Shown: positions 36,136 to 45,448, numbered from the stretch's first letter. The stretch is DNA of 64,000 bases from Caulobacteraceae bacterium (GCA_030446805.1 JAUJMO010000001.1:110298-174297); one strand, 5' to 3'. Numbers and translations: made by a program. The notes: generated by a model from the letters alone, not told the origin.

Positions 36136-37051
36136 TGTTCGTCCCCAGATTGTCGTAGGCGGGATAGAAGTTGCCGGTGGCGCCGGCGGTAAGCAGAGGA
36201 TCGCTTTCGAGGCAGACTTCCGGCCCCGGAGCGCCGTAAAGATTGGCCATCATCTCAAGCACGCCCCGCTCCACCGTGGCTCGAACCGCCAGTTGCAGCG
36301 GCTCCAGCGCGCCTTCGCCGGCCGACACGTCGAAGACGTTGCCGTTCAGGAAGTCGAACACGCCCAGGGACACTTCGCGGCCGATGACCTGCTTCTGGTA
36401 GGAGATGACGTCCACCACCTCCAGCGTCTTGGTCTCCACGAGGCGCAGGTCCAGGCCCACGTTCATGACGAACAGACGGGCGCCCACATTGCCCTTGAAG
36501 TCGGTGGCGTCGAGGTCGGCGCCGGCCGCGTTCAGGCCGGTCGAGCGGATGTTGAAGTTCAGCTCGGTGATGCCGCCGACGATGTAGAAGTCCGAGCCCG
36601 GGACCTGACCCGCATGGATCTTGCGGAAGTCGCCGGCGATCTCATCGCCGATCAGCTTGTTGTTCGCATATTTGAGCTCAAGCTCGGAGACGGAGGTGTC
36701 GTAGCGCTCGACCAGCCGGGCGCCGGACTTGGCCAGGGCCGAGATGGCCATCAGCGAAGCGCCCTGGGTGATCTTGCGGCCCGAACCGTCGGCCTCGGCC
36801 TTACCCGTGTAGTCGGCGATGCGGCCAACTGCGATCCGGGGCGCGCCCAGACCCTGCTGGCGGGCCCAGCCGCCCAGGCACACCAGCGCCTTGGAATAGG
36901 GCGTGGGGTTGGACGTCACCGGAGCATTGCCGATGGGGCTGGCGTATTTGCCGCCCGGACCGGCGATGGGCGAGACGCAGGCGGTGAGCATGCTGGAAGC
37001 CAGCAGCACGGCGGCCGGCGCCTTCGCGATGGCGAAGAAGCGGTTAGTCAT
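36062..37051 (-). CDS. hfaB: Holdfast anchor secretion lipoprotein HfaB (CsgG-like)
   Basis: A 329-residue lipoprotein (lipobox SMLTAC) of the CsgG/HfaB family, which forms outer-membrane channels for curli-like adhesins. IAVGRIADYTGKAEADGSGRK, LVERYDTSVSELELKYANNK and FYIVGGITELNFNI are CsgG core blocks. In Caulobacter HfaB is needed to export HfaA and HfaD. Its start overlaps the hfaA stop by 8 bp, and its 3' end overlaps the hfaD start by 74 bp, giving a tightly coupled operon. Confidence 0.93.
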   Translation of the reverse strand: MTNRFFAIAKAPAAVLLASSMLTACVSPIAGPGGKYASPIGNAPVTSNPTPYSKALVCLGGWARQQGLGAPRIAVGRIADYTGKAEADGSGRKITQGASLMAISALAKSGARLVERYDTSVSELELKYANNKLIGDEIAGDFRKIHAGQVPGSDFYIVGGITELNFNIRSTGLNAAGADLDATDFKGNVGARLFVMNVGLDLRLVETKTLEVVDVISYQKQVIGREVSLGVFDFLNGNVFDVSAGEGALEPLQLAVRATVERGVLEMMANLYGAPGPEVCLESDPLLTAGATGNFYPAYDNLGTNNAATREDPSRWNVRRDRAVRNGRF

Positions 37052-37484
37052 TGAGGTCGAGCTCCCCGTTGATCACCGGCGCCGTATTGGTGGCGGTGAC
37101 GTTGCCGTTGTTGGTTTGGGTGGAATTGACGATCACGGTGTTCCAGGAGCCCTGGGTCACCACGACCAAGTTGTTGCCGATGGCGGTGGAGCCGTTGCCG
37201 TAGGCCGCGCCGCGGCCCTCGGCCCGGGTGAAGGTGCTGTCGTCGCCGGCGTCCTGGATCAGGCCGTCCACGATGAGGCGGTTGCCCCGAACGTCGCGGG
37301 TGTCCACGTCGATCGGCAGGTTCTCCGTGCCGGGACCCCGGCCGTAGCCGCCGTTGAACTCGGCGCTGTTGGTGTTGAACGACTGCGCGGAGGCGCCGCC
37401 GCCGGCGACGACCGCCAGGAGCACGCCTGCGACCATGCCCGTCCTTTGGGCTCGCAGCAGCTTGGTTTTGTTGTCGTGCCCCAT
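37044..37484 (-). CDS. hfaA: Holdfast anchoring protein HfaA
   Basis: A 146-residue exported protein. The start at 37484 (MGHDNKTKLL) has GGAG about 8 bases upstream and gives a proper signal peptide (MVAGVLLAVVAGG, cleavage near GGGASAQ). The mature protein is small, rich in Asn/Thr/Gly (STAIGNNLVVVTQGS, NNGNVTATNT) and amyloid-like, as expected of the curli-like holdfast anchor subunit HfaA. It is the first gene of the hfaABD operon, in the same order as in Caulobacter. Confidence 0.88.
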   Translation of the reverse strand: MGHDNKTKLLRAQRTGMVAGVLLAVVAGGGASAQSFNTNSAEFNGGYGRGPGTENLPIDVDTRDVRGNRLIVDGLIQDAGDDSTFTRAEGRGAAYGNGSTAIGNNLVVVTQGSWNTVIVNSTQTNNGNVTATNTAPVINGELDLND

Positions 37485-37806
37485 CGCGGCGCTCCGGTTG
37501 GTTTGGGTCCCATTCAGCAACCCCCGTGCCAGCAGGCGAACGGGTTGGGAGAGGCTCGCTCTTTAGGGGAACAGGCCTTTAGACGGCCTGAAGAGCGGGC
37601 TTGACCGCGCCCGTGATCGCTTGTGAGACGAACCTGTCCCGGTTTGGAACAGCATGGCGCGCAACGGCGAGTACAAGTGGTCCAAAGGAGGGTGCTGGCT
37701 CGATCGACCCCGCGGACACCGATGGGCGGAGCGGCCCCAGGATGAACCGGGGGCGATCCGGACATGGAACGAAACGGCAACGCGATCTCGTGCGTTGGAG
37801 GATGCC
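37485..37806. other. 322-bp divergent promoter region between hfaA and the UdgX fusion gene
   Basis: No gene is seen. A small hairpin CAGGCC-TTTAGAC-GGCCTG (37572-37590) lies in the middle. No GANTC site and no clear CtrA box were found, unlike the hfsD/hfsA region. It must hold the hfa operon promoter and that of the UdgX gene. Confidence 0.4.
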
Positions 37807-39258
37807 ATGGAGCTGATCCGCCTCGCGCACCAAACCGACTTCGACGGCTGGCGGACGGCCGCTCGCACGCTCCGTTCGGCGGGCGTCCCCCCGGAGCGCG
37901 CGGTTTGGACGGTGGGCGAGGGGCAGGGGGACCTGTGGGCCGGGAACGCCCCTCCACGCCCGCTGGACGGGCCTGCGCCGCCCTTCAACGTGCCGCGGGA
38001 CTTCATCGAGCTCGCCCAGGAGGGGGTGTGCCACCGGGCGGAAGACCGCTGGTCGCTGCTCTACAGCCTGCTCTGGCGGCTGATGGGGGAGCCCCAACTG
38101 CTCAAGATCGTCACGGACCCGGAAGTCGCCCGCGCCCTGGAGCTACGCAGGAACGTGGCCAAGGCCGTGCACAAGATGCACGCCTTTGTCCGCTTCCGGG
38201 AAGTGCCGGGAGAGGAGGTTGAGACCTTTGTGGCCTGGTTCGAGCCGGCGCACCGGGTCGTCGAGCTGGCTTCGCCCTTCTTCGCGCGCCGCTTCGCCAA
38301 TATGCGATTCTCGATCTTGACCCCGGACCGCTGCGCGCACTGGGACGGAGACGCGCTCACCTACACGCCGGGAGCCAGCAAGGAGGACGCGCCCTCGGAG
38401 GATGCTCTGGAGGCGTTCTGGCGCACCTATTATGCGTCCATCTTCAACCCGGCGCGGCTGAAGACCAGGGCGATGCGCAAGGAAATGCCCAAACAGTACT
38501 GGGGCAACCTGCCGGAGGCTTCGCTCATTCCCGATCTGATCGCCGGGGCGGGCGCACGCACCGAAGCCATGGTCGCCGCGCCCGCAACCGTTCCGCCCAA
38601 GCGAGCTCTGAAGGCCATGCAGACCGCCAATCGCGACGCGCCGCACGAGAACGGCTTCATCGCTTCGTCCACCGAGGAGGTGGCTGCGGCCATCCAGGGC
38701 TGCCGCCGTTGCGAGCTGTGGCGCAACGCCACCCAGGGCGTGGCGGGCGCGGGCCCGCGCGATGCGCGCATGATGATCGTGGGCGAGCAGCCCGGCGACG
38801 TGGAGGACCTGAAAGGCGAACCCTTCGTGGGCCCCGCCGGCCAGCTGCTCGACCGCGCCCTGGCCGAGGCCGGCGTGGATCGAACCCAGGCCTATGTCAC
38901 CAACGCGGTGAAGCATTTCAAATTCGAGCCGCGCGGCAAGCGACGGCTGCACAAGACGCCCGACACGGGCGAGATCCGCGCGTGCCGCTGGTGGCTGGAG
39001 CAGGAAACCCGACTGGTGAAGCCCAATCTGATCGTGGCCTTGGGCGGCACGGCGGCCTCCAGCGTGTTCGGGCGGACGGTGGCCATCACTCGGGAGCGCG
39101 GGCGGGAGCTGCCTGTCAGCGGGGGAGGGCGGGGCTTCGTCACCTTCCACCCCAGCTATCTGCTGCGTCTGCCCGACGAGGCGGCCAAGGCCGCGGCGTT
39201 TCAGACCTTCGTCGCGGATCTGCGCACCGCAGGAGAGCTCGCCTCGGCCCTGGCGTGA
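37807..39258 (+). CDS. DUF4130 domain fused to UdgX uracil-DNA glycosylase-like protein
   Basis: A 483-residue protein. Residues about 1-230 match the DUF4130/TIGR03915 partner (FDGWRTAARTLRSAGVPPERAVW, YSLLWRLMGEP, FEPAHRVVELASPFFARRF). Residues about 280-480 are a family-4-like uracil-DNA glycosylase of the UdgX class: GEQPGDVEDLKGEPFVGPAG (active-site motif), K378-R-R-L-H382, then TFHPSYLLR. The KRRxH insert is specific to UdgX, whose His attaches covalently to the abasic sugar after uracil removal, blocking turnover. Fusion to DUF4130 is a known arrangement. It stands alone before the Mla operon. Confidence 0.9.
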   Translation: MELIRLAHQTDFDGWRTAARTLRSAGVPPERAVWTVGEGQGDLWAGNAPPRPLDGPAPPFNVPRDFIELAQEGVCHRAEDRWSLLYSLLWRLMGEPQLLKIVTDPEVARALELRRNVAKAVHKMHAFVRFREVPGEEVETFVAWFEPAHRVVELASPFFARRFANMRFSILTPDRCAHWDGDALTYTPGASKEDAPSEDALEAFWRTYYASIFNPARLKTRAMRKEMPKQYWGNLPEASLIPDLIAGAGARTEAMVAAPATVPPKRALKAMQTANRDAPHENGFIASSTEEVAAAIQGCRRCELWRNATQGVAGAGPRDARMMIVGEQPGDVEDLKGEPFVGPAGQLLDRALAEAGVDRTQAYVTNAVKHFKFEPRGKRRLHKTPDTGEIRACRWWLEQETRLVKPNLIVALGGTAASSVFGRTVAITRERGRELPVSGGGRGFVTFHPSYLLRLPDEAAKAAAFQTFVADLRTAGELASALA

Positions 39259-39350
39259 CCCTCTGAAGCGGCGCCCGCCTTGCAAGCGCCGCTGTTTGAC
39301 GCCAACTGCCACCGCCGCGATGGTTGCGCGGCGCTAACCCTTGGAGTCGC

Positions 39351-40466
39351 ATGGCCGAAGCGGCCTACACGCTGGAACGCCGGGCCAACGACGCCCTGCT
39401 CGCCCTCACCGGCGATTGGACCTCGGCCGATCTTGGCCGCGCGGCCGAGCGTCTGCGCCGCGACGCCGGCGGCGTGGGGAACGTCAAGCTGGACCTCTCG
39501 GACCTGGGTCGCTTCGACACCACGGGGGCCTATGCGCTGAACCAGGCCATAGCCGGGCGTGATGTCGCAGCCGATCTCGACAGCCGGCCGGACGTGCGTC
39601 GGTTGTTGGATTTGGTGGCCACCGCAAGCCCGCAGCCCTCGAAGGCCTCGCGGCGGCGTCGCGCGCCCGGCGTGCACGTCATGGAGCGGGCGGGCAAGGG
39701 CGTCTCGGACATCGGTCGTCAGCTCCGTCGAAACGCGGTGTTCAACGGTCGGCTGACCGTGACCCTGCTGGCCTCTCTGGCGAAGCCGCGCCGTTTTCGC
39801 GTGTCCCCCATCATCAACCAGATGGACACCACCGGGCTCGACGCCCTGCCGATCGTGGCCGTGCTCAGCTTCTTCGTAGGCGCGGTGATCGCTTTTCTCG
39901 GCGCCAGCCTGCTGGGTCAGTTCGGCGCCCAGGTGTTCACGGTGGAGCTGATCGGCATCGCCATGCTGCGCGAATTCGGCGTGCTGCTGACCGCCATCCT
40001 CCTGGCCGGCCGGTCGGCCTCCTCCTACGCGGCTGCGATCGGCGCCATGAAGATGAATCAGGAGATCGACGCCATGGAGGTGATGGGCGTCGATCCGTTC
40101 GACGCCCTGGTGGTGCCGCGGTTCATCGCCATGCAGTTGATGTTTCCCCTGCTGGCCTTTGTGGCCACGGCGTCCGGACTTTTCGGGGGCATGATGGTGA
40201 GCTGGACGACGCTGGACCTGTCGCCCGCCTTTTTCCTTCAGCGGGTCGTGGACAACGTCGGGATCAATCACTTCTGGGCCGGCCTGGTGAAAGCCCCCGT
40301 GTTCGCGGGCGTGATCGCCGCCGTGGGCGCGCGGCAGGGCCTGCAGGTCGGCGGGGACGTGGAGAGTCTGGGGGCTCGGGTGACCTCAGCCGTCGTTCAG
40401 GCGATCTTCGCCATCATCGTGATCGACGCCATCTTCGCGGTGTTGTTGACGGAGCTCGGCTTGTGA
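39351..40466 (+). CDS. mlaE: MlaE-family lipid ABC transporter permease with N-terminal STAS domain
   Basis: A 371-residue protein. Residues about 1-100 look like a STAS domain (VKLDLSDLGRFDTTGAYAL), which in gammaproteobacteria is the separate MlaB. The remainder is the MlaE permease with five or six membrane segments and the hallmark MLREFGVLLTAILLAGRSAS and EIDAMEVMGVDPFDALVVPR. With the next three genes it forms an inner-membrane MCE-type system moving phospholipids between membranes. Its stop overlaps the GTG of mlaF. Confidence 0.93.
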   Translation: MAEAAYTLERRANDALLALTGDWTSADLGRAAERLRRDAGGVGNVKLDLSDLGRFDTTGAYALNQAIAGRDVAADLDSRPDVRRLLDLVATASPQPSKASRRRRAPGVHVMERAGKGVSDIGRQLRRNAVFNGRLTVTLLASLAKPRRFRVSPIINQMDTTGLDALPIVAVLSFFVGAVIAFLGASLLGQFGAQVFTVELIGIAMLREFGVLLTAILLAGRSASSYAAAIGAMKMNQEIDAMEVMGVDPFDALVVPRFIAMQLMFPLLAFVATASGLFGGMMVSWTTLDLSPAFFLQRVVDNVGINHFWAGLVKAPVFAGVIAAVGARQGLQVGGDVESLGARVTSAVVQAIFAIIVIDAIFAVLLTELGL

Positions 40467-41293
40467 CCTTGCTGGACCGCGCGCGTCAGGCCCCGCCGGA
40501 GCCTCGACCCGAAGACGCCCCGCCCATTCTGGTGCGCCGACTGCAGAGCCGCTTCGGCGAGCACCTGATCCACGACGGCCTCGACCTCACGGTCCGCAAG
40601 GGCGAGGTGCTGGGCGTGGTGGGCGGCTCAGGCACGGGCAAAACCGTGCTGCTCAACACCATCATCGGCCTGCGTCCGCCCGACGCCGGGGAGGTGCGCG
40701 TGTTCGGCATGAACCCGCACGGGTCCACCGCCGAGCGCGCCGCCATCGACCGGCGCTGGGGCGTGCTGTTCCAGCAGGGTGCGCTGTTCTCCTCCCTCAG
40801 CGTCAAGGATAACGTCGCCGCGCCGCTCTTCGAACACACGCGACTGCCCACGGACCTGATCGGCGAACTGGCCGAGCTGAAGATCGCGCTTGCCGGGCTC
40901 CCCGCCGAGGCCGCCGGCAAGTTCCCGGCCGAGTTGTCCGGCGGCATGCGCAAGCGCGCCAGCCTGGCCCGGGCCCTGGCTCTCGATCCCGAGCTCCTGT
41001 TTTTGGACGAGCCCACGGCCGGCCTGGACCCGATCGGCGGGGAGGCTTTCGACACCCTGATCCGCAATTTGTCGGACAGCCTGGGTCTTACGGTTTTCAT
41101 GATCACCCACGATCTCGACAGCCTGTACGCCATCTGCGACCGGGTGGCCGTGATCGCGGACAAGAAAGTGGTTGCGGTCGGCCCCATCTCCGAACTCGAA
41201 AAGTCCGACCACCCCTGGATCAAGGAATACTTCCTGGGCCCACGCGGCCGCGCGGCGCGCGGCGGCAAGACCCCGGAACAGGGAGCCTCCTGA
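40463..41293 (+). CDS. mlaF: Mla-type ABC transporter ATP-binding protein
   Basis: A 276-residue ABC ATPase starting at GTG 40463, overlapping mlaE. Walker A is GGSGTGKTVLL, the signature is LSGGMRKRASLARAL, Walker B is LLFLDEPTAGLD and the H-loop is MITHDLDSL. GGMRKR is typical of Mla/Ttg2A ATPases. It drives the permease encoded upstream. Confidence 0.95.
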   Translation: MTLLDRARQAPPEPRPEDAPPILVRRLQSRFGEHLIHDGLDLTVRKGEVLGVVGGSGTGKTVLLNTIIGLRPPDAGEVRVFGMNPHGSTAERAAIDRRWGVLFQQGALFSSLSVKDNVAAPLFEHTRLPTDLIGELAELKIALAGLPAEAAGKFPAELSGGMRKRASLARALALDPELLFLDEPTAGLDPIGGEAFDTLIRNLSDSLGLTVFMITHDLDSLYAICDRVAVIADKKVVAVGPISELEKSDHPWIKEYFLGPRGRAARGGKTPEQGAS

Positions 41294-41300
41294 GGACGCC

Positions 41301-42278
41301 ATGGAACGCAACGCCAACTACGCCCTGGTGGGCCTCGCCACCACCGTGCTCTTCGTGGGCCTGGTCATCTTCGTGATCTGGCTGGCCCGGCTGTCGTCGG
41401 CCGATGACTTCGACCAGTACGACGTGGTTTTCACCGAGCCGGTGCGCGGCCTGTCGGAGGGCGGCTTCGTCTTCTTCAACGGCATCCGCGTGGGCGAGGT
41501 GACCGACATCAAGCTCGACCCCGTGAACCCGAACCGCGTAGTCACGCGAGTGCGGCTGGACGGCGAAACGCCGGTGCGCGTCGACTCGCGGGCTCAACTG
41601 GAGCCGCAGGGCATCACCGGCGTGAACTACATCCAGATCACGGCGGGCTCGCCCCGCCAGCCCCTGCTGGAGCCGCGCCGGCGCAACGAAATCCCGGTGA
41701 TCCGCAGCACGCCCAGCGCCTTTGCAGGCCTGCTGGAAGGCGGCGGCACGGTGCTGCAGCGCACGGTGGAGTCGCTGGACAGGGTGAACCTGCTGCTGTC
41801 TGACCAGAACCTGCGCACCATCAGCCGCAGCGTGGCCGACGTGCAGACGCTGACCTCCGAGGCGGCCGCGAACCGCGCCATCATCGGCGAAACCCGCTTG
41901 GCCATCGCCGACACCCGCGGCGTTCTGCAGCAGGCCCAGGTGGCCCTGCAGGGCGTCGATCGGACCACTTCGGAGGTGATCGAGCTGGTGGAGGACAGCC
42001 AGGGGCTGGTCAACGGCGATGCGAAGCGGGCGCTCGCCGACGTCGCCTCCGCCGCCGCCGAGATCAAAACCGCGGCGGCCGAGGTGCGCACCAGCATCCA
42101 GGAGGTGACCGAGCCCAGCACCGAGTTCGCCCGCACGGGCCTGCCCCAGATCACCACGGCCGTGGCCTCCCTCCAGGAAGCGGCCGAGAGCGTCCAGCGC
42201 TTGACCGAACAGATCAATCAAAGTCCGCGGGGGCTGCTGACGCGGCGTCCCGCGCGCGAGCTCGAGGTGCCGCAATGA
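41301..42278 (+). CDS. mlaD: MlaD/MCE-domain substrate-binding protein
   Basis: A 325-residue protein with one N-terminal membrane helix (YALVGLATTVLFVGLVIFVI) and an MCE domain (residues about 40-125; FTEPVRGLSEGGFVFFNGIRVGEV, ITGVNYIQI). A long helical C-terminal tail with many Ala/Glu/Gln follows, likely a coiled coil across the periplasm. It forms the periplasmic ring of the transporter. The next gene starts 4 bp before its stop. Confidence 0.92.
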   Translation: MERNANYALVGLATTVLFVGLVIFVIWLARLSSADDFDQYDVVFTEPVRGLSEGGFVFFNGIRVGEVTDIKLDPVNPNRVVTRVRLDGETPVRVDSRAQLEPQGITGVNYIQITAGSPRQPLLEPRRRNEIPVIRSTPSAFAGLLEGGGTVLQRTVESLDRVNLLLSDQNLRTISRSVADVQTLTSEAAANRAIIGETRLAIADTRGVLQQAQVALQGVDRTTSEVIELVEDSQGLVNGDAKRALADVASAAAEIKTAAAEVRTSIQEVTEPSTEFARTGLPQITTAVASLQEAAESVQRLTEQINQSPRGLLTRRPARELEVPQ

Positions 42279-42889
42279 GAGCCATCCTGACCACCGCCGT
42301 GGTGGGCGCCGCGGTTGGGCTCCTCGGAGGCTGCAGCCTCCTGGGCGGCGGCAAGCCCGCCCAGCTGTATCGCTTCGGCGTTGCGGAGGCGGCGCCCACG
42401 CCCGCAACAGCGCGCGTGGTGCAGTTGAACGGCCTGGAGTTCCAGCCCGCCGCAGAGGGCGATCGGCTGCTTGCGGTCAACGGCTCCGAAGCCTTCTACC
42501 TCGCCCAGTCGCGCTGGGTGTCGCCGGCGCGCGAGCTCTTCACCCAAGCCGCCGACCGCGCCTTCGACCGGGCCGGCATGGATTTGATCCGGCGCGGGCA
42601 GCCGCAAACGCCCACAGCCAATCTGAACCTCACCGTGCCCGTGTTCGAAGCCCGCTACCTCGGCGGGTTGGAGGCGGCGCCGACCGTCCTTGTCGAGGTG
42701 GAGGCGGCCCTGGCCTCCACCACCGGCGAGCGCGGCTCCCTGGGCTCCACCCGCGCCGCCGCCAGCGTGCCCGCGACCGCCAACACGGTGCCAGCCATAG
42801 TGGCGGCCTATGACGCGGCGAGCCGCCAGGCGCTGGATCAGGTCGCCGCCTGGGCCGCCACCACGGCTGGGGCCGGGCCGGCAGCCTGA
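42275..42889 (+). CDS. ABC-type transport auxiliary lipoprotein
   Basis: A 204-residue lipoprotein (LLGGCS lipobox) with the ABC-type transport auxiliary (PqiC/LptE-like) fold: QLYRFGVAEAAP near the N-terminus, QLNGLEFQPAAEGDRLL and SEAFYLAQSRWVSPARELF. As fourth gene of the Mla-like operon (ATGA overlap) it probably works at the outer membrane end of the lipid path. It ends 4 bp from the convergent GH1/RmlD gene. Confidence 0.85.
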   Translation: MRAILTTAVVGAAVGLLGGCSLLGGGKPAQLYRFGVAEAAPTPATARVVQLNGLEFQPAAEGDRLLAVNGSEAFYLAQSRWVSPARELFTQAADRAFDRAGMDLIRRGQPQTPTANLNLTVPVFEARYLGGLEAAPTVLVEVEAALASTTGERGSLGSTRAAASVPATANTVPAIVAAYDAASRQALDQVAAWAATTAGAGPAA

Positions 42890-42893
42890 GTCT

Positions 42894-45173
42894 TCAGCCC
42901 GTCGCGGCCGGCGTGGCGCGATCGCCGCGCAGGCCCGAGCCGCGCTTCGCCGCCCGATCCTCTCCCTTGTCGGGAGCAAACTCGGACCTGGCGTGTTCGG
43001 CGAACGTCTGCAGGGCGGCGTCGAAGCTGCGCATGCGCTGGCCGAAGCTCGTGCCCAGGGCGGCGTAGGCCGGCCGCTCCGCCGGCCAGCCCATATCCTT
43101 CGCGGGCGTGGGCTGGACGCCGGCCGGATCCAGACCCAGTGCTTCAGCCACGCGAACCGCGAACTCGGCCCAGCTGAGCGCGCCGGCGTTGGCCAGATGA
43201 CGCAGGCCCGTCTCCCCGTCGATGAGGTGGTTCAACGACGTGCTCACCAGGTCCGGCACATAGGTCGGCGAGACCACGCAGTCGGAAGCGGCCCGAACCG
43301 TCCGGCCGGCCGCCAGCTCGCGCCCGACCCAAACCGCGAAGTTGTGGGGGTCGTAGGGTGAGAAGAACGCGGCGGTGCGCACCACAAGGGGACGCCCACC
43401 GGCCAGGAGCACGCGCCGTTCCGCCTCCGCCTTGCTCCGCCCGTAGACGTTCAGCGGCGAGGGCGCATCGCTTTCCAGGTAGGGCCGGTCGCTCCGACCG
43501 TTGAACACGAGGTCCGACGAGAAGGTCAGGAAGGGGGTGTCCGTCTCGGCGCAGGCTTCCGCCAGATTGGCCGCCCCGTCCGCATTGGCCCGCATGCAGC
43601 CGTCCGGGTCCTGCTCCGCCTCGTCGACCCGCACCCACCCGGCCGTGTTGATCACCGCCCAGGGCTGCAAGCTTTTCAGAGCCGCGCGTACCGAGGCCGG
43701 GTCGTCCAGCGCCAGGGTCCGACGATCGGTCAGCCGGTAGGGTATCCCGCGAATCCCACAGGCATGGGCGAACGCCCGGCCGAGCGTGCCCGTGGCCCCC
43801 GTGATAAGAAGGGGAGGGCCCGTCTCGTCGAGCTCCGCAGTGGGGACGCCGCCCAGCTTCTGCGCCGGTTTCACGCGAGGGTAGACATAGCGGATCTCGC
43901 GCCGCCACCATCCCGGCTGGGTCAGCAGCGGCGACGGTTCGCCTTCGCCGGTCGCCAGAGTGCGCAGGGTGCTGACGATCGCAGTCGGGCGCGGGGTCCC
44001 GTCCGCGCTCCGCAGGTCGAAGGGCCCGGGCTCATATTCGCCCACCGCGGCCGTCAGCAGACGGTTCCAGTCATAGCCGCCCAACAGCGCCCAGGCGGTC
44101 ACGGCCTGGATCGGCACGCCGCGCGCGCGGAGCCGGTGCGCGCTTTCCCAGGCCTCATGCACCCAGCGCATCTGTTCTTCGCGCGTACAGCCGTTGTGCG
44201 ACTCGGTCACGGCGATGGGCAGGCCGTACCGGGCCCAGGTCTGCTCCAGCAGCCGCTCCAATCCCAAAGGGCCGGGGTCGGCCACCCGTACGGCCTCCAC
44301 GTCGGCATAACGCTGCTGGCCGTTGTCGCCGCGCGTGTGCTCCGGATAGCGGGGGAGGCGATGGTCGAGGAACCGCTCGCTGGTGAGATAATGGTTCACG
44401 CCCACCACGTCGGGCGGGCAGGGGTCGTCGGCGATAACCCGCGCCCGGTCGTCCAGGCCCAACGACTCTAGCCGCCGCCAGAAGTAGTGCCCGGGGGTGA
44501 CCCGCCCGGTGAGCAGGTCCCAGGTCAGCCAACGGCGCTGGTTTTCGAACTCCGCTTGGCCGACCAGCGGCCGCGTGGAAAGCGTATGTCCAAGGTCCTC
44601 CGTCTGGATCAGCTGCGCGGCGGGATTGACCTGTCGTATTGCGCGCATGGCCAGCCGCGTGGCGTCGATCTGGTTGAGCAAAGCCAGCCACCAGGCCGCC
44701 TCGTCTCTCAGGTGCGGGTACCAGTGCCCGTAAAGGGCGCTGAACCGTGAGGTCGTCAGTGGTTCGTTGACCGGCGTGTAGGCCTCCACCCAAGGGTAAC
44801 GCTCGGCGACGGCGGCGGCGTGGAGGGCCAGCCCGGTCGCAAAGCTGTCCTCGACCATGCTCGTGTACTTCGGACCGCTGCCGTGGTGCGTAAGCCCGGC
44901 GATCGGCCGCACGCCCAGGTCGCGGATGCGGTGCAGCCGCTCATCGCTCCAGCGCCAGTCCTGCCGGTCGGGCCGTTCCGGCGATACGCGCTCCCACAGC
45001 ACGGGGTAGCGTAGCGCCTTGATCCCCATCCCGGCGAAGCGGTCCAGGTCCTCCGGCCGGTGCTCATGGCTCGTGCGGACCGTCTGGTCGAACCACTGGT
45101 CTCCCACCCGGTTCACCGTACACTCGTGTCCGCCCCAGAGCTCCAGGGGCCTCGTTTCCGCCGTATCCGTCAC
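42894..45173 (-). CDS. Fusion of GH1-like glycosidase and RmlD-type dTDP-sugar reductase
   Basis: A 759-residue two-domain protein. Residues 1-430 are a family 1 glycoside hydrolase-like barrel, with the acid/base Glu in TPVNEPL and a nucleophile candidate in VTESHNG. Residues about 455-735 are a short-chain reductase like dTDP-4-dehydrorhamnose reductase, with LLITGATGTLGRAFA (NAD-binding), INTAGWVRVDEAE and YGRSKAEAE (catalytic Tyr/Lys). The fusion could couple trimming or transfer of a sugar with making a deoxysugar nucleotide. No other rml genes are adjacent. Confidence 0.88.
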   Translation of the reverse strand: MTDTAETRPLELWGGHECTVNRVGDQWFDQTVRTSHEHRPEDLDRFAGMGIKALRYPVLWERVSPERPDRQDWRWSDERLHRIRDLGVRPIAGLTHHGSGPKYTSMVEDSFATGLALHAAAVAERYPWVEAYTPVNEPLTTSRFSALYGHWYPHLRDEAAWWLALLNQIDATRLAMRAIRQVNPAAQLIQTEDLGHTLSTRPLVGQAEFENQRRWLTWDLLTGRVTPGHYFWRRLESLGLDDRARVIADDPCPPDVVGVNHYLTSERFLDHRLPRYPEHTRGDNGQQRYADVEAVRVADPGPLGLERLLEQTWARYGLPIAVTESHNGCTREEQMRWVHEAWESAHRLRARGVPIQAVTAWALLGGYDWNRLLTAAVGEYEPGPFDLRSADGTPRPTAIVSTLRTLATGEGEPSPLLTQPGWWRREIRYVYPRVKPAQKLGGVPTAELDETGPPLLITGATGTLGRAFAHACGIRGIPYRLTDRRTLALDDPASVRAALKSLQPWAVINTAGWVRVDEAEQDPDGCMRANADGAANLAEACAETDTPFLTFSSDLVFNGRSDRPYLESDAPSPLNVYGRSKAEAERRVLLAGGRPLVVRTAAFFSPYDPHNFAVWVGRELAAGRTVRAASDCVVSPTYVPDLVSTSLNHLIDGETGLRHLANAGALSWAEFAVRVAEALGLDPAGVQPTPAKDMGWPAERPAYAALGTSFGQRMRSFDAALQTFAEHARSEFAPDKGEDRAAKRGSGLRGDRATPAATG

Positions 45174-45374
45174 CGCCAGCTCTCTCCCAACCCCAACTGT
45201 TAAGCCTCAGCTACCGCAAAGGTTCACGATGGCGGAATACAAACGGATGCGAGCAGGTCGCTCCCTCGACGCAGACAACGGCGAGTGTCCTTCAGACCAC
45301 ACGGATCGTCCCCCGCTATCGTCAAGGCGCGTTGCTTCGCTCTCTTTCGAGACTCTCTGGCAAGGGCGACGAAA

Positions 45375-45400
45375 GGCGACAGGCGGGCTAGCCTGTCGCC
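45375..45400 (-). terminator. Second hairpin after the GT/UGM gene
   Basis: A perfect 10-bp stem GGCGACAGGC/GCCTGTCGCC (45375-45384 and 45391-45400) with a 6-nt loop, followed on the minus strand by TTTCGT. It lies just behind the first terminator, making a tandem pair. Confidence 0.55.
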
Positions 45401-45422
45401 TCTGAAGTCTCTGAAAAGAGCA

Positions 45423-45448
45423 GCCGGCTCCGCCAGGGCGGAGCCGGC
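45423..45448 (-). terminator. Terminator of the GT/UGM fusion gene
   Basis: A 12-bp GC-rich stem (45423-45434 with 45437-45448) starts 6 bp after the stop codon at 45454, with CTTTTC following on the minus strand. Confidence 0.65.

Noticed and set aside
37604-37650. A LexA-type SOS box upstream of the UdgX gene
   Set aside because: GAAC elements are present but the spacing does not fit GTTC-N7-GTTC or GAAC-N7-GAAC.
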